This document shows, in pieces, positions 22,204-33,536 of a stretch of DNA of 64,000 bases. The stretch is from the NCBI GenBank assembly GCA_020137815.1, contig CM035353.1:177001-241000 (forward strand), given 5' to 3'. The stretch's first letter is position 1, and every line of letters starts with the position of its first letter. The position numbers were made by a program, and so were the translations under genes. The notes beneath the pieces were generated by a model, which was not told the DNA's origin, searched no databases, and saw only the letters and a program-made list of their open reading frames with translations. The DNA is from Hormiphora californensis (Eukaryota > Ctenophora > Tentaculata > Cydippida > Pleurobrachiidae).

Positions 22204-23271
22204 CTATAATTGATCCCTGAAGAAGACAAGGTAGGAGACAGCCAGGACCAGCAGACCGGGCAGGGCAGAGAGGGAGGAGGCCGAGGAGACAGCTTTGAAG
22301 CAGGTGTCAGTAGCACAACCAGAGGTGGAACATGTGTCGATGTTTACCTGGGGGAGAGAAACACGTGATCGTTAGGGGTTATAGTAGTACATAGGATGTA
22401 CATAAGATGTACAGGGTGTTCAATGAACACTATTCATGTGGGATCTTTTTTGGGACCCGGCCGGGACAATTACTAATTTTAGGCACATCAGACCATGTGT
22501 CCTAGGCGCCCCTGCCCCCTAGCTAGAGAAAATGAAAATTATTTTCGAGCTTATCTCACGGTGAATTTAGAACTGCATGTTTCCCAATATACTCACGTTT
22601 TGCAGTGATGCGAGAATGCTGTATGTTCCACAGAGGTCGTCTCGGCCTTCAGAGGTTCCACACTGGTACAGCTTACCATTGTACGTTACCTCCCCTCCCA
22701 ATTTAGATCTGAGAGAAAAGACATTATATGAGTGTGGTTATCATTCCTTTCCAACTTCGCATAACTCGTTACTTGCTAACCCTACAATACTCCAGTATCA
22801 CATTTTAACTTACGTTAGTTCTACAAGGTGGCACTCATCTTGGACGTCTGTACAGACCTCCTTTAGTTCCTGGCTAGTGTCATTACAGCTTGGTACACCT
22901 AGTAGATATAATACACAGTCAACATACATTATATATATATAGGTCCATCAATGTTTAGGACGTTCTTAGGAATATATTGCATTTTTGCCTTGCTCGACCC
23001 TGTTTCCCGCGCAATTGTAACAGGAGGGTTAGAACATTACAAGACATTTAAGATTCCAATATAATGTACATACTTACTGCTTTGTTCAACCCCTTTTTAT
23101 TTTATGTATATGTCTAGCTTGGCAAATGTACTTACTAAGTGTTGTTAAGACAGAACCGATTAATTCCTCTGCATCTGAAGTCATATCAGCGGGAAATATG
23201 GCGCACTTGTAACACGTCAGTCCGACTGATACTGACAGTAGCGTAGATATCACTGTCACTAATCTTAACAT
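22204..23271 (-). CDS. Ly6/uPAR-like GPI-anchored protein (complete copy)
   Basis: Four minus-strand exons in phase: 23136-23271, 22814-22898, 22597-22708, 22204-22347, about 158 residues. Exon 1 encodes a signal peptide (MLRLVTVISTLLSVSVG) and the LTCYKC start typical of Ly6/uPAR (LU) domains. The body has ten cysteines, and the protein ends in a hydrophobic segment (LSALPGLLVLAVSYLVFF) consistent with GPI-anchor replacement. The canonical LU ending CCxxxxCN is not evident (here GCATDTCF), so the fold is inferred from the start motif, cysteine count, size and GPI tail. Such proteins act at the outer cell surface; no specific partner can be named. It converges on the orphan membrane-protein exons, whose stop is 256 bp away. 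Confidence 0.8.
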
Positions 23272-24455
23272 GACTATACAATCTCCTATACAAATACATT
23301 GGAGTTAATACATGGGAATTAATAATGGTCAGCATTATGTTTCAATGGTTTTATATTACACCAAATCCTTCAGCTTCCCACACTGACGCTCTGCAAATCA
23401 CTATATAATCGACTGTTCGACCAGAGAAAGATAAAAATTGTTCTACACACAAATTAATGGACTCATTATAAGAAACCAGCGACACACGAAGAAAGTAGAA
23501 AGAAGCAAGCTGAGATAGCTTCTTACTAGGAACCGACCGAATCAGGAAATAATGGCCCCTGATTGGCTGATATCCAATCACGTGACCTAAATAACGAGTT
23601 CTGATTGGTTGTTTACTGCTGAGATAGTTTCTTACTAAAAGAGAATGATGCACGACAGTTAAATTTCAAGAGAGCTTCTATCGAATTGGCTAAAGCAAAA
23701 TCATGCTTGCAATTAGCAGTCAAATTATATTTGCGTTATTTTCCCATGGTTTTCCCTGTTGAGGGTTGATATGTTCATACACGGAGACAGTGTCAAGCGA
23801 CTCAAGTTGAGTGCTGAGGGCAACAAAGTAACATAATATGTAAGCAAGAGAAAGCGTTTGGTACAACTGCAGTAGTAAGAAAGGTCGATAGAACAAATCT
23901 AGAAATCTTATCAGCTCTATCCCAATCACGTAAACTAGAAGATATAAATATCCTGAAACAAAGATCACATATCCCTGCTTTAGTTGATATAATAGCCTCG
24001 AGTTTTGACTTCCTAATCTTTGCAAATAAAAGCTACATGATCGAGTGAAAGATATCCTATATTATATTCCTACTGCGTTTTAACTTTCTGTTTATCAATT
24101 TTTTTTATTTGCAAATTTTGGTGGCTACTGAAATCGCATTGCTGAAATTATAAGTTGTTATGTAGAAGGTTTTACTATATAAGTTATAGAAGGTTTTACG
24201 AATCAATGTGTATGATGATCACACTGCAGGGACTAAGCCGCACTAAAACAATACAAACACAAGCTGTACAATGCCATCTCTACAGTTTATATGCACACGG
24301 GGGTGCACGGATGCACACCGCACTTCAAATATATGTCACGTGACTTGAAATAAGCGTTTCCCATTGGTCTACACACTGCCAGTTCTACACTGCCATTGGT
24401 TTTGCGAGGTAACGTGTTGTCCAGGGTAGACTCACGTGGCAACACTTCGGGCAGG

Positions 24456-24652
<197 letters not shown>

Positions 24653-25078
24653 GAAAGGTCAGGGAATTATAGCTTGAAAAGAGGAAGGTACACCATGTGA
24701 TCTATTGAGGCCGTGGTGCAAGCTGCCTAGTGTGTGTGTATAATGTGTGCCTAACCCAGGCGTGTGTACTTGTGAAGTATTGTACAACTACTGTCTAATT
24801 CTAGGCAGCTCACAACCACAGCCGCAATAGATCACTTCATGCCTTTTGCTTAATAGTGAGTTGTGATAAATAGCTATAATTTATATGCGATATGCAGTTA
24901 ATGGCCAGTTATTTATAAACAAGCTTGAAATAAAGTATACATCCCTTATTTTGTGAACGATCAACGTACGAAGAAGATATTAGGCCGGCAGACAATATAT
25001 TGCGGTATAAGATATCGGTATGATAGGCAGAGCGGTGGGGTAAAATAGTCAAGATACACTACACGTATATATAGTACA

Positions 25079-25245
25079 TAACGTTCTGCACGCAGTGCAA
25101 GCGCGCCATATACGCTCTGCACTGCAGAGCGTATATGGAGGTGAAATGCACGACAGCGGAGCTGGAGTGCATTTCACACCTATATTGCACGAGTGAAACG
25201 AGTGCGATATAGGGGCGCTTGCACCAGCCGTGCAGGACGTTATTG
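25079..25245. repeat. hairpin-rich miniature fold-back
   Basis: The outer arms ataacgttctgcacg and cgtgcaggacgttat are inverted. Inside are two further hairpins (atatacgctctgcactgcag... and gaaatgcac...gtgcatttc). Confidence 0.65.
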
Positions 25246-26299
25246 AGTATATATTCCGCGAGAAAACACTTTACAAGCAAAACAATCTTAATTTTGGGTG
25301 GTTACACACACAGAGATGTGACAAAACAAGGTCCAAACTAAGCAAAAACACACTCAAAAATACTAACAGACACTACTGCAACTCTTACACACAAGGGAAA
25401 CAACGTCTGATAGTTTGAAACAGTGAAAAGAAGAGAGAGATGAAGAGAGAGATGCGAGAGAGGGAGATTGGAATTCTTGGAAATAGCAAACAACAAAACG
25501 TGATAAGGGGATAATTAGTGAGAGAAAGAGGGAGAGTGAGTGTAATTTGACAGACTTTGTGTCGTGTAGTACCTTGTCAGTCATATTCTGTGTGTTTGTG
25601 TGTGATTAAGGTGTAAAAACACAGCGAGAACACATTTCTTACTTATATCCCGCTCCCTCTATATCTGCACGCTCCCGCGGAAGCACAGTGCATATTTCAG
25701 CGTGCAAATGGTCGCGCACAGCGGGAGTGATATGTGCACTCGCGGTATATATATCTTGTAAAGCAATATTGCTGCAGTTTCTAGTTATTTTGATCTATAG
25801 TATCGTCATGTACAATTTAGCTCTAGAAGTAGATCGTCTATACACTATAATTATTGTTAGACTCTTTTATCTGCGAGCTATTTTGAGCTCTCGCTAATGA
25901 TCCGTTATAGTTTCTAATAAGTGCTTGTAAGTGCTGCAGTGGTTATCATTTCCACGAAATTTTCTACAAGTTTATACGAAAAAGTGCACTTTATTTGTTT
26001 AAACTTAGTGATACGATATACCTAAACCGGCAAATGCAGGGTAGAATTTTTCTTAGAATCCGTTAGATAAACAATAAAATTTGGGTTGATAAACATAGTT
26101 CAAATTCAACAACGTTGCTTACTCAACTGTACAGAAAAGGTTGAGCGGGTCACTTGTTTTGCATTACGGCTGTTTAAGTACGATGTTAGTGCAAAGTTAA
26201 AATAGTACACTGCATTATATATACGTGAGCTGAATCTAACATCGATCAACTGCAATTCGATCATAGTGTGTTGCATAGGCTTACACCATTATACAAAAT

Positions 26300-26457
<158 letters not shown>

Positions 26458-26820
26458 TTCTCTCTGTGTTTTCTATTGAAGGCGCCTCTATATCGTGCGA
26501 GCGAGTCTGCTGTGTGTACATGTGCACGTGAGTTGAGGCAGACGGATCTGCGTACACTTCTTATTCGGATCTGTCTTGTGTTGTTATACCTACCTATTGC
26601 TTGAGGGATCTCCTTAACAGCTATATGCGGTAGTTATATCTTAGTAGTTATATCTTAGCAGAATTAGGATTCAAGAGCAAAAACAAATGGACAGTAGATA
26701 ACTCGCATCCGTTATCCCTAGAGCAGCTTTGAGCAGCAAAGTAAAGACAATACACATTAGACGATCAGCTCTCAATTTAAGCTCAGCTAATTGTTTCACT
26801 GGTTTTGACAGTTAGCGTTG

Positions 26821-26998
26821 TTTTGCTTTCTAGATCATGGCCCATCAGTTGTGTAAACAGTGGGTCGTTAGCGACCCTAATTAGGGTTTTGCTTTCTAGA
26901 TCATGGCCCATCAGTTGAGTAAACAGTGGGTCGTTAACGACCCTAATTAGGGTGGTGTAAACAGTGGGTCGTTAACGACCCTAATTAGGGTGGTGTCA
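26821..26998 (+). repeat. 66-bp tandem repeat, 2.5 copies, upstream of the LINE
   Basis: ttttgctttctagatcatgg...gtaaacagtgggtcgttaacgaccctaattaggg occurs at about 26821 and 26886, with a partial third copy (gtgtaaacagtgggtcgtta) at about 26955. Each unit contains the small palindromes gggtcgttaacgaccc and ccctaattaggg. Tandem 5' repeats of this kind can be LINE promoter monomers, but the distance to the reading frames (about 320 bp) leaves this open. Confidence 0.7.
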
Positions 26999-27315
26999 GC
27001 TCTTTTATTTCTGGCCTACAAATTGCTGCAGGCTTATATTTTTTTGGTTGACAAACTACTATATGTATATCATGTTTGTAATTTATGTATAATTTATACG
27101 TGTAGCATGTAGTACCGGACAAAAGACCGGCAAAGATAGAACAAAGCTTAAAGCCATCTGCTCATCGCACGACTATTGGACACGTGTGTACAACTATAAT
27201 AGTATGGCTTGATTAGTTGTGTGCGTGATGATCATCGCCTGATCGGATTAAATTTCACAAATGGGCAAATGGCTCATGTTTAGTTGTTTTATATACTTCT
27301 AACGATGGAGGAAAA

Positions 27316-27531
27316 ATGAAGTGTGTCAATTGTGATGTAGGTGGAAGTAGAGAGGATAAGAAGTTCGCCAAATCTCACCCAGCGTCCAGCAATCTGTGTC
27401 CATTCTATGTCAATGCCAGAGGAAGGTTGATGGAGACGACTACTGGAGTAACCAAGGAGCAAAAAAACCTGTACATGACGAGGGCATGGGAGGATCTGAA
27501 AATGAAAAGGTATGGCGGATTGGTACGCTAA
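27316..27531 (+). CDS. LINE ORF1 C-terminal fragment (zinc knuckle)
   Basis: 71 codons starting MKCVNC, with a Cys-x2-Cys...His-x6-Cys pattern (C3, C6, H21, C28) followed by PFYVNARGRL. This resembles the last CCHC knuckle of LINE ORF1 proteins. It overlaps the start of ORF2 in a different frame. ORF1 upstream of this point is not visible, so the element is probably 5'-truncated or decayed there. Confidence 0.55.
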   Translation: MKCVNCDVGGSREDKKFAKSHPASSNLCPFYVNARGRLMETTTGVTKEQKNLYMTRAWEDLKMKRYGGLVR

Positions 27532-30452
27532 ATGTCCATTCGCTAATGAACAAGACAGCTGGAGTTTTGGATCACCTGGAGGATAATCAGTGTGACATCT
27601 GCCTGGTTCAAGAAACCTATCTCAAGAACTCAGACACAGCAAAAGTTCAAGAAATAAGAGAGTATGGATGGGACATTTATTCTTCTCCCAGAGCGGAAAG
27701 ATCAGGAGGAGGAATTGGAGTTTTGTACAGAAATGGGGTCAGAGTGAGATTATCTCCGACAAGGAAAACATTCAAGTCTTTCCAAGTACAGGAAGTACTT
27801 ATCGGAACGGGTGAAGGTATGGTTCGATTGTGTAATATCTATCGTCCTCCTTACACTGGAAAGGCACGGTTTACTGCTGCTTCGTTTCTTGAGGAATTTG
27901 TGGACTACTTAGCTGATGTTAACCTGCGGACTGGGTCCCCTGTCTTGATGGGTGATTTCAATTTCCAAGTACAAGACCTCTCTGACTTTTATGCAGAGAA
28001 GTTCCTAAAGCTCCTTGATTCTTTTGGGCTGGAGCAACTCACTCCATGTCAGCCGACCCACACCAGAGGTGGAACGCTTGATCTGGTGATCTGGCAGAGT
28101 GATATCAAAACGAAGTTTCGATCTGTGGAAATACTGAAGGATGGTACTGAATCAGACCATTATATGGTTCTGAGTGAACTGGTCACTAAAACTGAGGATG
28201 TGGATTTTCGAAGCAAGCAACAAATTGACATGTACAGAGACTTTAAATCTGTGGATCCTGAACTGTTCAGGAAAGCATTGCGGAACCTTGGACTAGAGGA
28301 TCTTCTTGTAGCTGAATCACCCGAGGAAAACTTCCAGATCTATGAGAGGACTCTTGGCAACCTTGTGGAGAAATCTGTTGAACTCAAGAAAAGACGAAGA
28401 GGGAAGAAGTTAAGGCCGTGGAGAGAAGATGAAAGTGTCAAAGACGTGCTGAAACTACGCAGACGTGCTGAGAGGGCTTGGCGGAAGAACAAGACTCCGA
28501 TACGGAAAGCCCAGTTGAATGACTTGAAGAGACAGTTTGGAAAAGTGGACAAGGACGCGAGGATTGGTTTCAACAAGAAAAATCTAGAGGAGTCAAAAGG
28601 TGATCCTAAAGTTTTGCAACGGAAGGTTAACCGCCTCCTGGGCAAAGCTGAGAGTATCCTACCGGAATCTGGTAATGATGGAAAGCTAGCAGAGGACTTC
28701 GCGGAATTTTTCAGTAGTAAAGTGGATAAGATCCGTACATCAGTGTTTGAGGAACAAAGTGATCTGGAGGATGGAGAGGCTCTGAGGACTGATCCGGAAT
28801 GCAAGCTTGCTCAGTTTGAGGAGGTGTCTGTGGAATACATCAAGGGCCTTATCAAGGATATGCCGGACAAGACATGTGATCTGGATATCATCCCCACTTG
28901 GTTGGTGAAGGGATGTATTCATGAATTCGCCCCGTGGATTACTACGCTGGTTAATGGATCTATTAGGAGTTCGACTGTTCCAGAGGCGTTCCAGCAAGCC
29001 CTAGTGTTTCCTACGATAAAGAATGCTCAAGGTGACCGTGATAGTTTGCAGAACTATCGGCCAGTGTCAAACCTGCTGTTTATCTCGAAGGTTCTCGAGA
29101 AGGTAGTATTGGATCAATTGACCTGCTACCTGGAGGATAACAGCCTACTGAACAAGAACCAATCAGGATATAGGGTTGGCCATAGTTGTGAAACCTTGTT
29201 AACCGGTATGTTTGAGGATCTACTTGAGGAAATGGATAGAGGAAATGTCATGGCACTTCTTTTACTGGACATGAGTGCTGCATTCGACACCGTTGACCAC
29301 ACTAAGCTGGTCCAAGTGTTGAATAGTCGGTTTGGAATCTGTGGAGCAGCGCTCAATTGGTTTGAGAGCTACCTTGGAAGCAGAAGCTACAGAGTTAATG
29401 TTCGAGGAAAACTCTCTGGAATTGTCAAGCTAGTATGTGGTGTCCCACAGGGTTCTCTGTTGGGACCTGTCTTGTTCCTGCTGTATGTGGAGGAACTCCA
29501 AGACCTTGTTGAACAGTATGGGCTGAGGATAAAACTGTATGCTGATGACTCACAGTTATATATGAGTCTGGTTCCTCATGATGATGAAGGATGGCTAGCA
29601 GTGAAAGGTAATGCTGAGGATTGTTTAAAGGAGGTGAAGGATTGGATGGTGAAGCACTGGCTGAGGTGTAATGAGGCCAAAACGGAGCTATTGTTACTTG
29701 GAAAGAGTGGAGCTCTAGAGAAGCTAGCCTATGAACCCTCAATTGTTTTTGGAGGCACGGAAATCTTTCCAGTGGATTTTAAAGGAACTACAGGTAAAAC
29801 CCTTGGTGTCTACCTTGACAGCCAACTCACTATGGAACGACAGGTTAACAGTGTCAAGAGACAGTGTGGTATGATCCTGAGGAACCTTTGGCAGATCAAT
29901 CGATGTTTGGACCAGTCTATGAAGATCCTCCTTGTCAAACAGTTAGTTATTTCGAGGTTGGACTACTGTAACATACTGTATTGTGGACTCCCGAAGAAAC
30001 ACATCAACAGCCTACAGAAAACACTCAACTCTTGTGTTCGGTTCGTCTATGGTCTACACGGACATCAAGATGATTATGCTCCCTACCTGAAGGAAATGCA
30101 TGTCCTTCCTATTGAACAGAGGATTGTGTTCAAGGCATGTCTTACAGCTTATAAGGTCGTTCATCGAACTGCTCCAGATTATCTAGCCGACAAAGTGCCA
30201 GCGTGTGAGGATGTGGATAGCTTGCGTTTTACCAGAGCCAATGCTGTTCCGGATGAGTTCAGGCTCCAGTACCCGAAACTCTCAAGTGTCAACGCTAATT
30301 CTAAATTGAGGAGAAGGCGACCTTCTGTATTTCTACCCAGTCTGTGGAACGAACTTCCTTTGGACATCAGATCTCTTCTGTCTGTTGATTCCTTCAAGAC
30401 AAGACTTAAGACCCGACTCTTCACTGAGGCTTATGGCGTAAGTACTTCCTGA
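27396..30452 (+). CDS. LINE ORF2: endonuclease-reverse transcriptase
   Basis: 1018 codons without interruption. An APE-type endonuclease occupies about residues 45-260 (TLNVHSLMNK, CLVQETYL, SGGGIGVLYR, LMGDFNF, SDHYMV). A linker follows, then the reverse transcriptase at about 500-790 with NYRPVSNL, LLLDMSAAFDTVDH (first catalytic Asp), GVPQGSLLGPVLF and YADDSQLY (the catalytic Asp pair). The protein nicks target DNA and copies the element RNA at the nick. The motifs fit the CR1/L2 branch. The ATG at 27396 is the first in frame, but translation may begin differently relative to ORF1. An uninterrupted frame suggests recent activity. Confidence 0.93.
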   Translation: MSILCQCQRKVDGDDYWSNQGAKKPVHDEGMGGSENEKVWRIGTLNVHSLMNKTAGVLDHLEDNQCDICLVQETYLKNSDTAKVQEIREYGWDIYSSPRAERSGGGIGVLYRNGVRVRLSPTRKTFKSFQVQEVLIGTGEGMVRLCNIYRPPYTGKARFTAASFLEEFVDYLADVNLRTGSPVLMGDFNFQVQDLSDFYAEKFLKLLDSFGLEQLTPCQPTHTRGGTLDLVIWQSDIKTKFRSVEILKDGTESDHYMVLSELVTKTEDVDFRSKQQIDMYRDFKSVDPELFRKALRNLGLEDLLVAESPEENFQIYERTLGNLVEKSVELKKRRRGKKLRPWREDESVKDVLKLRRRAERAWRKNKTPIRKAQLNDLKRQFGKVDKDARIGFNKKNLEESKGDPKVLQRKVNRLLGKAESILPESGNDGKLAEDFAEFFSSKVDKIRTSVFEEQSDLEDGEALRTDPECKLAQFEEVSVEYIKGLIKDMPDKTCDLDIIPTWLVKGCIHEFAPWITTLVNGSIRSSTVPEAFQQALVFPTIKNAQGDRDSLQNYRPVSNLLFISKVLEKVVLDQLTCYLEDNSLLNKNQSGYRVGHSCETLLTGMFEDLLEEMDRGNVMALLLLDMSAAFDTVDHTKLVQVLNSRFGICGAALNWFESYLGSRSYRVNVRGKLSGIVKLVCGVPQGSLLGPVLFLLYVEELQDLVEQYGLRIKLYADDSQLYMSLVPHDDEGWLAVKGNAEDCLKEVKDWMVKHWLRCNEAKTELLLLGKSGALEKLAYEPSIVFGGTEIFPVDFKGTTGKTLGVYLDSQLTMERQVNSVKRQCGMILRNLWQINRCLDQSMKILLVKQLVISRLDYCNILYCGLPKKHINSLQKTLNSCVRFVYGLHGHQDDYAPYLKEMHVLPIEQRIVFKACLTAYKVVHRTAPDYLADKVPACEDVDSLRFTRANAVPDEFRLQYPKLSSVNANSKLRRRRPSVFLPSLWNELPLDIRSLLSVDSFKTRLKTRLFTEAYGVSTS

Positions 30453-30955
30453 AGGCTTGTATCAGTTTTTATCTCCAGTGTGTTTGGAACAGTTGTATCG
30501 GTTTTTATATTAAGCATTTTTTGAGGGTTTGAAGCACGAGTGGACAGAGTGTGAAGCAGTGTGAATTTTGTATACCAAGGATTCTTTTTGGACAGTTTAT
30601 CATTATATGTCAGTTATTTTCTTCAGTTTTTTCCCACGATATGTGAGCCGTTGTAAGTCAGTTATATTCCATTATGGTCTTGATAGAGTAAATTTTTTCC
30701 CTAGCTTTGTATCCCGCTCTGATTGTCTTTCAGTGGCAGCAGTTATCTCTTGATCTGTTGCCCCTGGAGGATATGGGCGGAATATAAGCACGTCTATTAT
30801 TATTATTATTACACGTGATGCAGCAATATTCATACTCAGCATCAGGAATTAATGAATTCTTGTGTCTCACTATATATTCTTATATCACAAAATGCAATAT
30901 TATCTTGTAGCCTGAGCAATAATATGAGTGTGTGTAAATATATCAGTTACTCGGT

Positions 30956-31214
30956 TAGGGGAAACTCTAACTGAATGGACGCGCAGTAATGGCAGCCCAT
31001 CAACTGTAAAAATCTAACTGATAATGGGAGCCATCACTCTGGGCGCGCCATGATTTGCCACATTCTGCTCGTAAAAAAGGCCTTTACGTAGCGCGCAATG
31101 ACAAACACACGGACATTGTCGCGCGTTCTGTCCATCATTCCTTCCATCCAGTTAGATTTTTACGGTTGATGGGACGCCATTACTGCGCGTCCATTCAATT
31201 AGAGTTTCCCCTTA
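30956..31214. mobile_element. MITE, same family as 7383-7645
   Basis: The ends TTAGGGGAAACTCTAACTGA and ...TTAGAGTTTCCCCTTA are inverted, and arms of about 75 bp match (ATGGACGCGCAGTAATGGC on both sides). The centre differs from the copy at 7383, so only terminal and subterminal words (GGGGAAACTCTAACTGAATGG in part, AAATCTAACTGATAATGG) are shared. Confidence 0.85.
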
Positions 31215-31249
31215 CTAAGTTTAGTTAGTCTAGAGTGTGTGAAGAGAAA

Positions 31250-31395
<146 letters not shown>

Positions 31396-31570
31396 AGAGA
31401 GATCACTATATAGATACATTTTTAGGTTCCTTACTAATTATATACTCCACTAATGTATCCCGTGTGATATTATGCACATTACTCACCACATGGCACATGT
31501 GGACCTTATGTTTCCCCCAGTTGTTTGCTATGTCTACACCTACATTAGATGTAGCTTGTATTATAGAAGA

Positions 31571-31965
31571 ATTGTACAGTACACATTAAATTGTACAGTA
31601 CACACTAAATTGTACAGTACACACTAAATTGTACATTACACACTAAATTGTACAGTACACACTAAATTGTACAGTACACACTAAATTGTACAGTACACAC
31701 TAAATTGTACAGTACACACTAAATTGTACAGTACACACTAAATTGTACAGTACACACTAAATTGTACAGTACACACTAAATTGTACAGTACACACTAAAT
31801 TGTACAGTACACACTAAATTGTACAGTACACACTAAATTGTACAGTACACACTAAATTGTACAGTACACACTAAATTGTACAGTACACACTAAATTGTAC
31901 AGTACACACTAAATTGTACAGTACACACTAAATTGTACAGTACACACTAAATTGTACAGTACACA
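31571..31965 (+). repeat. 19-bp minisatellite, about 21 copies
   Basis: The unit attgtacagtacacactaa is repeated about 21 times almost without change (one unit has gtacattaca). It contains the near-palindrome TTGTACAGTACA. Confidence 0.97.
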
Positions 31966-32224
31966 GTGTGTGTACTACACACTAAGTCTACCATAAACTC
32001 CTAAAGGTTGATTCAACCTGGTTGAATGTTTTGAAAATGGAAATATGAAATGTAATTGAGAGTGCTTGTGAGCTGGTCTAGAAAGTGAATTGTTGTATTT
32101 GTGCATGTTAACTTGTTATAATACTGTGCTTGTGTACATGTAAAGCATGTAAAACATGTAATGTATACGATCCTAAAAGTATTTCGAAATTGGTCGCTCG
32201 AGCCAGAAGAAACTAATATATAAC

Positions 32225-33536
32225 TTAAGGGTACACCTGGCTTTTTTCATCATCGAGTGCCCAACCAAATGACTTCACCAGGGTTTAGGCCATACAAAAT
32301 GGACCTCAAATATGCAATTTTAGCCCTAAAGTCGAATTCATATTTTTGCTACAGCCTATTTTCAAAGTGGCGTTTTTTCAATTTTTGTTGAAATTTTTAA
32401 CCTCAGGACCACTTTTTTTGAGATAGAAACATTAAATTCTTGGAATTTGAAGAGAATATAAAGGTGAATAAGCCCAAAGAAGGATTTTTGAAATGGAGCT
32501 TATTTCTGGCCATGAGAACGGTTTACTTTTTTGCTTCTTTGACACGCTGGCTGAGAATGTTCCCATGCTTCATTAGAGATGAAAATCTGGAAATAGTTGC
32601 TCAAAACGATTATCTATGTGGCCCAAAAATTTTGGAACTTTCCCGCCAAAGATGTGGTGTACAGAGCTTTTTTTGTGAAACCTGTCTTTTTGAAAAAGAG
32701 GGAAATTCCCTGTATCTCAAAAACGGATGATCGTAGAGACCTGGGACCGAGCTTAATCGATTCAGAAGGTTCGATTTTGGGGGGGTCTTCTGAGAGACAT
32801 TTTGCTCCTACTCCAACCGTTTTTGCTGTAATTGCGAAAAAGGTATCAGCAAGTAAGGGGGAAATCAGCCCGAAGCAGGCTACTGGAATAGAGTTGTTTC
32901 CCCTTTTCATAGAATTGGTTTTTTTGCAATTACAGCAAAATCGGTTGGAGTAGGAGCAAAATGTCTCTCAGAAGACCCCCCCAAAATCGAACCTTCTGAA
33001 TCGATTAAGCTCGGTCCCAGGTCTCTACGATCATCCGTTTTTGAGATACAGGGAATTTCCCTCTTTTTCAAAAAGACAGGTTTCACAAAAAAAGCTCTGT
33101 ACACCACATCTTTGGCGGGAAAGTTCCAAAATTTTTGGGCCACATAGATAATCGTTTTGAGCAACTATTTCCAGATTTTCATCTCTAATGAAGCATGGGA
33201 ACATTCTCAGCCAGCGTGTCAAAGAAGCAAAAAAGTAAACCGTTCTCATGGCCAGAAATAAGCTCCATTTCAAAAATCCTTCTTTGGGCTTATTCACCTT
33301 TATATTCTCTTCAAATTCCAAGAATTTAATGTTTCTATCTCAAAAAAAGTGGTCCTGAGGTTAAAAATTTCAACAAAAATTGAAAAAACGCCACTTTGAA
33401 AATAGGCTGTAGCAAAAATATGAATTCGACTTTAGGGCTAAAATTGCATATTTGAGGTCCATTTTGTATGGCCTAAACCCTGGTGAAGTCATTTGGTTGG
33501 GCACTCGATGATGAAAAACGCCAGGTGTACCCTTAA
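32225..33536. mobile_element. 1.3-kb palindromic element with TTAA target duplication, copy 2
   Basis: TTAA (32225-32228), GGGTACACCTGGC...GCCAGGTGTACCC, TTAA (33533-33536). The arms are nearly identical to those at 15302-16604, but the central unique segment (about 32841-32922, aggtatcagcaagtaagg...) is inverted relative to copy 1. No transposase. Confidence 0.93.

Larger units (their letters stand above)
19814..22930. repeat. tandem segmental duplication, copy B
   Basis: Second copy of the block at 14735-18285, in direct orientation. It lacks exon 1 of the signal-peptide gene but is followed by exon 1 of the Ly6-like gene. At the position of the TTAA element in copy A, this copy has an uninterrupted actaattattactaattagt, and at the position of the hAT-like element in copy B, copy A is uninterrupted. 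Confidence 0.92.
27300..30811 (+). mobile_element. CR1/L2-like non-LTR retrotransposon (LINE)
   Basis: A gag-like zinc-knuckle fragment overlaps a full endonuclease-reverse transcriptase frame. It is followed by about 360 bp of 3' UTR ending in ggcggaatataagcacgtct and a (TAT)n/(ATT)n tail, a 3'-end style known in CR1/L2-type elements. The 5' limit is uncertain and could include the tandem repeats at 26821. No target-site duplication could be recognised. Confidence 0.88.

Noticed and set aside
23720-24025. 101-codon minus-strand frame with hydrophobic stretches
   Set aside because: No splice partners, no signal peptide or family motif, and AT-rich intergenic context.
28340-28804. 154-codon antisense frame, and others at 28740, 29126, 29425 and 30179
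   Set aside because: Shadow frames of the LINE ORF2.
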